From Ravibacter sp964562455 (GTDB lineage Bacteria > Bacteroidota > Bacteroidia > Cytophagales > Spirosomataceae), in contig CAZLTN010000002.1 in the NCBI GenBank assembly GCA_964562455.1, positions 62,001 through 126,000 of the forward strand: 64,000 nt of DNA, given 5' to 3'. This document shows, in pieces, positions 61,820 to 64,000 of the stretch. A model generated the notes under the pieces. That model made no database searches, was not told where the DNA came from, and saw only the letters and a list, made by a program, of their open reading frames with translations. The number at the start of each line of letters is the position of its first letter. The stretch's first letter is position 1. Position numbers and translations under genes: made by a program.

Positions 61820-64000
61820 TCACTCCACCCGCAAACTTTTCACCGGGTTCGCCACCGCCGCCCGTATCGTCTGAAAGCTCACTGTGAGCAGCGTAACAAG
61901 CATAGCCCCGGCTACCGACCACGCAAACACACCCCATTCGATGCTGATCCGGTAGTCGTACCCTTGCAGCCACCCATGCAGATAATAATAAGCCAGTGGA
62001 ATGGCAATACCGCTTGCAACCAATACAAGCAGCACAAAATCTTTCGACAGCAATTGCCACAAGCTAAATACCGACGCCCCAACGATCTTACGGATCCCGA
62101 TCTCTTTTGTCCGCTGCTCTGCTACAAATGATGCCAGCCCGAATAATCCGAGACAACTGATCAGGACGGCCAGCCCCGCAAAAAAGGCAGCGAGCTTACC
62201 CACTCTTTCTTCCTGCGAAAATTTCGCGGCATATTCTTCGTCGGCAAACTTATAATCGAAGGGCGCCGAAGGAATTACCTTTTTGAAAACATCCTCCATG
62301 ATAGCCAACGACTCGTTAACGCTCTTGTCAGGATTCAGCCTGAAATCCATCCAGTTTACGTTTTCATAATCCATAAGATAAACTGCCGGCTTCACAGGCT
62401 GGAACGGCGAAGAGGCGATCATGTCTTTTACCACGCCAACGATGGTAAGGTTCTGTTTGTTACCCTGTTCCCAACGTATTGTTTTACCGACCGGATCTGG
62501 TAGACCCATAAACCGCGCCGTTGCCTCATTAATAAGAACAGCGGATGAATCAGTAGGGAAATCTTGTGAGAAATCTCTTCCTTCGGCTATCTCGAAACCT
62601 ACGGTCTTGCCAAACTCATGGGTCACCCAGAAAGTGGCAAAATCGGTATTCAGGTTAGGATCCTTTCCCTCCCAGTGAAATCCTCCGCTATTGCTCCAGA
62701 CGGCAGTCAGGGGACTGGAAGATTCCGCCATTTCAACAATAGCTCCTTTCTGCTTCAGCTCTGACCTCAGCACATCATACTTTCCATAAAAATCCGGCGA
62801 GCTCATTTCTATCATGACCAGTCCGTTGCGGTCATAACCCGCAGGCCGGTTTTTCGTATATTGGATCTGATTATATACGATAACAGTCCCAATGATCAAA
62901 GCCACCGAAACGGTAAATTGAATGACGACCAGGATCTTTCTCGGAAGTCCCGCCAGATTCCCCGCTCTGAAAGTTCCTTTCAGAACTTTTACGGGTTGAA
63001 ATGAAGACAGGAACAAGGCCGGATAGCTGCCTGCCAACAGACCGGTAACCAGGGTAAAAGACAGGCAGATCAGCCAGAAACCCGGCATACTCCAGGGAAT
63101 ATGCATTTGCTTATGAGCCACCCCGTTAAACCATGACAACATCAACTGTGCGAGGATCAGGGCAAGGAAGAATGCAATAAAAGCCACCAGCAAAGATTCG
63201 CACAGGAACTGGGCCGTCAACTGGTAACGGGCCGAGCCTACAGTCTTCCTGATACCTACTTCCCTGGCCCTTCTTTCAGAGCGGGCGGTGCTCAGGTTCA
63301 TAAAATTGATACAGGCCAGGAGCAGGACAAATACACCTATTACAGCAAACATCTTCACATACTCAATCTGTCCTCCGGTCTGTACACCATTTTTCCAGCC
63401 GGAACGCAGGTGCCAGTCGCTCATGGGGTGCAGAAAAATCTGCGGGTTAAACACTTTATCTTCCTCAGCTATCCGGTTTAATCTGGAGTTGATGATATTC
63501 CTGTTCACCGCGGCAAAATCAGAATGGTCGTGTATCTGTGCAAACCCTGTAAAAGAATTGTCTCCCCATTGTGTTTGTACCCGTTTTATCCACGGTTCGG
63601 TTGTGATGTACAAACTCCAGGGTGCCATAAACTCCAGATCCCGGAAATCAGAATTATGGGGTAGATCCTCAAAGATCCCGGTCACTTTTACCTCCCACGA
63701 ATTATCAATTTTCAGCGTCTGCCCTATAGGGTCTTCATCACGGAAGAAGGTCCTGGCAGCGCCGGCTGACAGCAGGATACTATGCGGATCATCCAAAGCA
63801 TTCAGCGCGCCTTTCCTCATTTTTAATGAAAAAATCCTCGGCCCGTCTTTATCGATATAGATTCCGCGCTTTTTCTGATGGTCATTCTCCCTGCTCAAAA
63901 TATGATCCCCTTTCCATGACGCCATCGCCAGGTATTTGAAATTGCCTCCATAATTGGTCTTCAGCTCTTCTCCCAGCGGAAAAGGCAGGGCCTGATCGGT
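61820..64000 (-). CDS. P11: FtsX/MacB-type permease (5' end beyond the window)
   Basis: About 726 residues are visible; the frame is open to the last base, so TM1 and roughly the first 80-100 residues lie outside. It contains the end of the first periplasmic domain, TM2-4 with REVGIRKTVG, the second periplasmic domain and TM6-8 with KEIGIRKIVG followed by ASVFSLWQLLSKDF. It ends NPVKSLRVE. The apparent Met at 63925 is internal, since the sequence upstream of it keeps reading as permease (LGEELKTNYGGNFKYLAM). Confidence 0.93.
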   Translation of the reverse strand, partial: TDQALPFPLGEELKTNYGGNFKYLAMASWKGDHILSRENDHQKKRGIYIDKDGPRIFSLKMRKGALNALDDPHSILLSAGAARTFFRDEDPIGQTLKIDNSWEVKVTGIFEDLPHNSDFRDLEFMAPWSLYITTEPWIKRVQTQWGDNSFTGFAQIHDHSDFAAVNRNIINSRLNRIAEEDKVFNPQIFLHPMSDWHLRSGWKNGVQTGGQIEYVKMFAVIGVFVLLLACINFMNLSTARSERRAREVGIRKTVGSARYQLTAQFLCESLLVAFIAFFLALILAQLMLSWFNGVAHKQMHIPWSMPGFWLICLSFTLVTGLLAGSYPALFLSSFQPVKVLKGTFRAGNLAGLPRKILVVIQFTVSVALIIGTVIVYNQIQYTKNRPAGYDRNGLVMIEMSSPDFYGKYDVLRSELKQKGAIVEMAESSSPLTAVWSNSGGFHWEGKDPNLNTDFATFWVTHEFGKTVGFEIAEGRDFSQDFPTDSSAVLINEATARFMGLPDPVGKTIRWEQGNKQNLTIVGVVKDMIASSPFQPVKPAVYLMDYENVNWMDFRLNPDKSVNESLAIMEDVFKKVIPSAPFDYKFADEEYAAKFSQEERVGKLAAFFAGLAVLISCLGLFGLASFVAEQRTKEIGIRKIVGASVFSLWQLLSKDFVLLVLVASGIAIPLAYYYLHGWLQGYDYRISIEWGVFAWSVAGAMLVTLLTVSFQTIRAAVANPVKSLRVE

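Overview
The window looks like chromosome from a member of the Bacteroidota, most likely a Cytophagales organism of the Dyadobacter/Spirosoma type. The signs are a type IX secretion sorting domain at the left edge, a FecI-type sigma / FecR / SusC (with STN domain) / SusD locus, promoter boxes of the TAnnTTTG kind, lipoproteins with Bacteroidota-style lipoboxes, and large two-halved FtsX/MacB permeases. The genus is an inference. I saw no rRNA, tRNA, transposase or CRISPR array.

Layout. 1-2 kb: the end of a secreted protein, then an L,D-transpeptidase. 2.1-14.5 kb: a TonB-dependent uptake locus in one orientation: ECF sigma, FecR, SusC, SusD, then a metallophosphoesterase, an endonuclease/exonuclease/phosphatase-fold enzyme and a large glycosidase-like lipoprotein. 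14.6-17.7 kb: parallel beta-helix protein, diheme cytochrome c and a Yx(FWY)xxD-type lipoprotein. 17.8-19.7 kb: a second ECF sigma overlapping an anti-sigma-like protein that ends in a putative outer-membrane barrel. 19.7-23.7 kb, minus strand: lipoprotein, MNT nucleotidyltransferase, a GntR (YtrA-type) operon with a broken small membrane protein and a palindromic operator, and a membrane-tethered winged-helix regulator with an exported partner and phased direct repeats.

23.8-64 kb is dominated by one ABC ATPase (23821-24486) and eleven large MacB/FtsX permeases (P1-P11), all on the minus strand. P6 is broken by an 11-bp tandem duplication and P7 by one amber codon. A short 3' remnant of a possible twelfth lies near 57.93 kb. 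Other genes interrupt the array: a truncated vapC, a small exported protein, an (alpha/alpha)-type putative glycosidase, a DUF4143 ATPase, a CE15-like esterase, a PQQ-type sugar dehydrogenase, cstA, two small unknown proteins and an archaeal-type ATPase.

The most interesting signal is regulatory. The ATPase unit and each permease unit whose 5' region is visible carry the same element: two 16-bp TGT-N10-ACA-like dyads exactly 21 bp apart centre to centre. A -24/-12 (sigma-54)-like sequence follows 52-53 bp closer to the gene; it is weak for P1. This suggests that one enhancer-binding protein, encoded outside the window, controls scattered permeases that share a single ATPase. A sixth, orphan dyad pair precedes cstA. 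A second notable feature is a cluster of long palindromes of different sequence between 56.6 and 58.2 kb, like those directly upstream of the two AAA-type ATPase genes.
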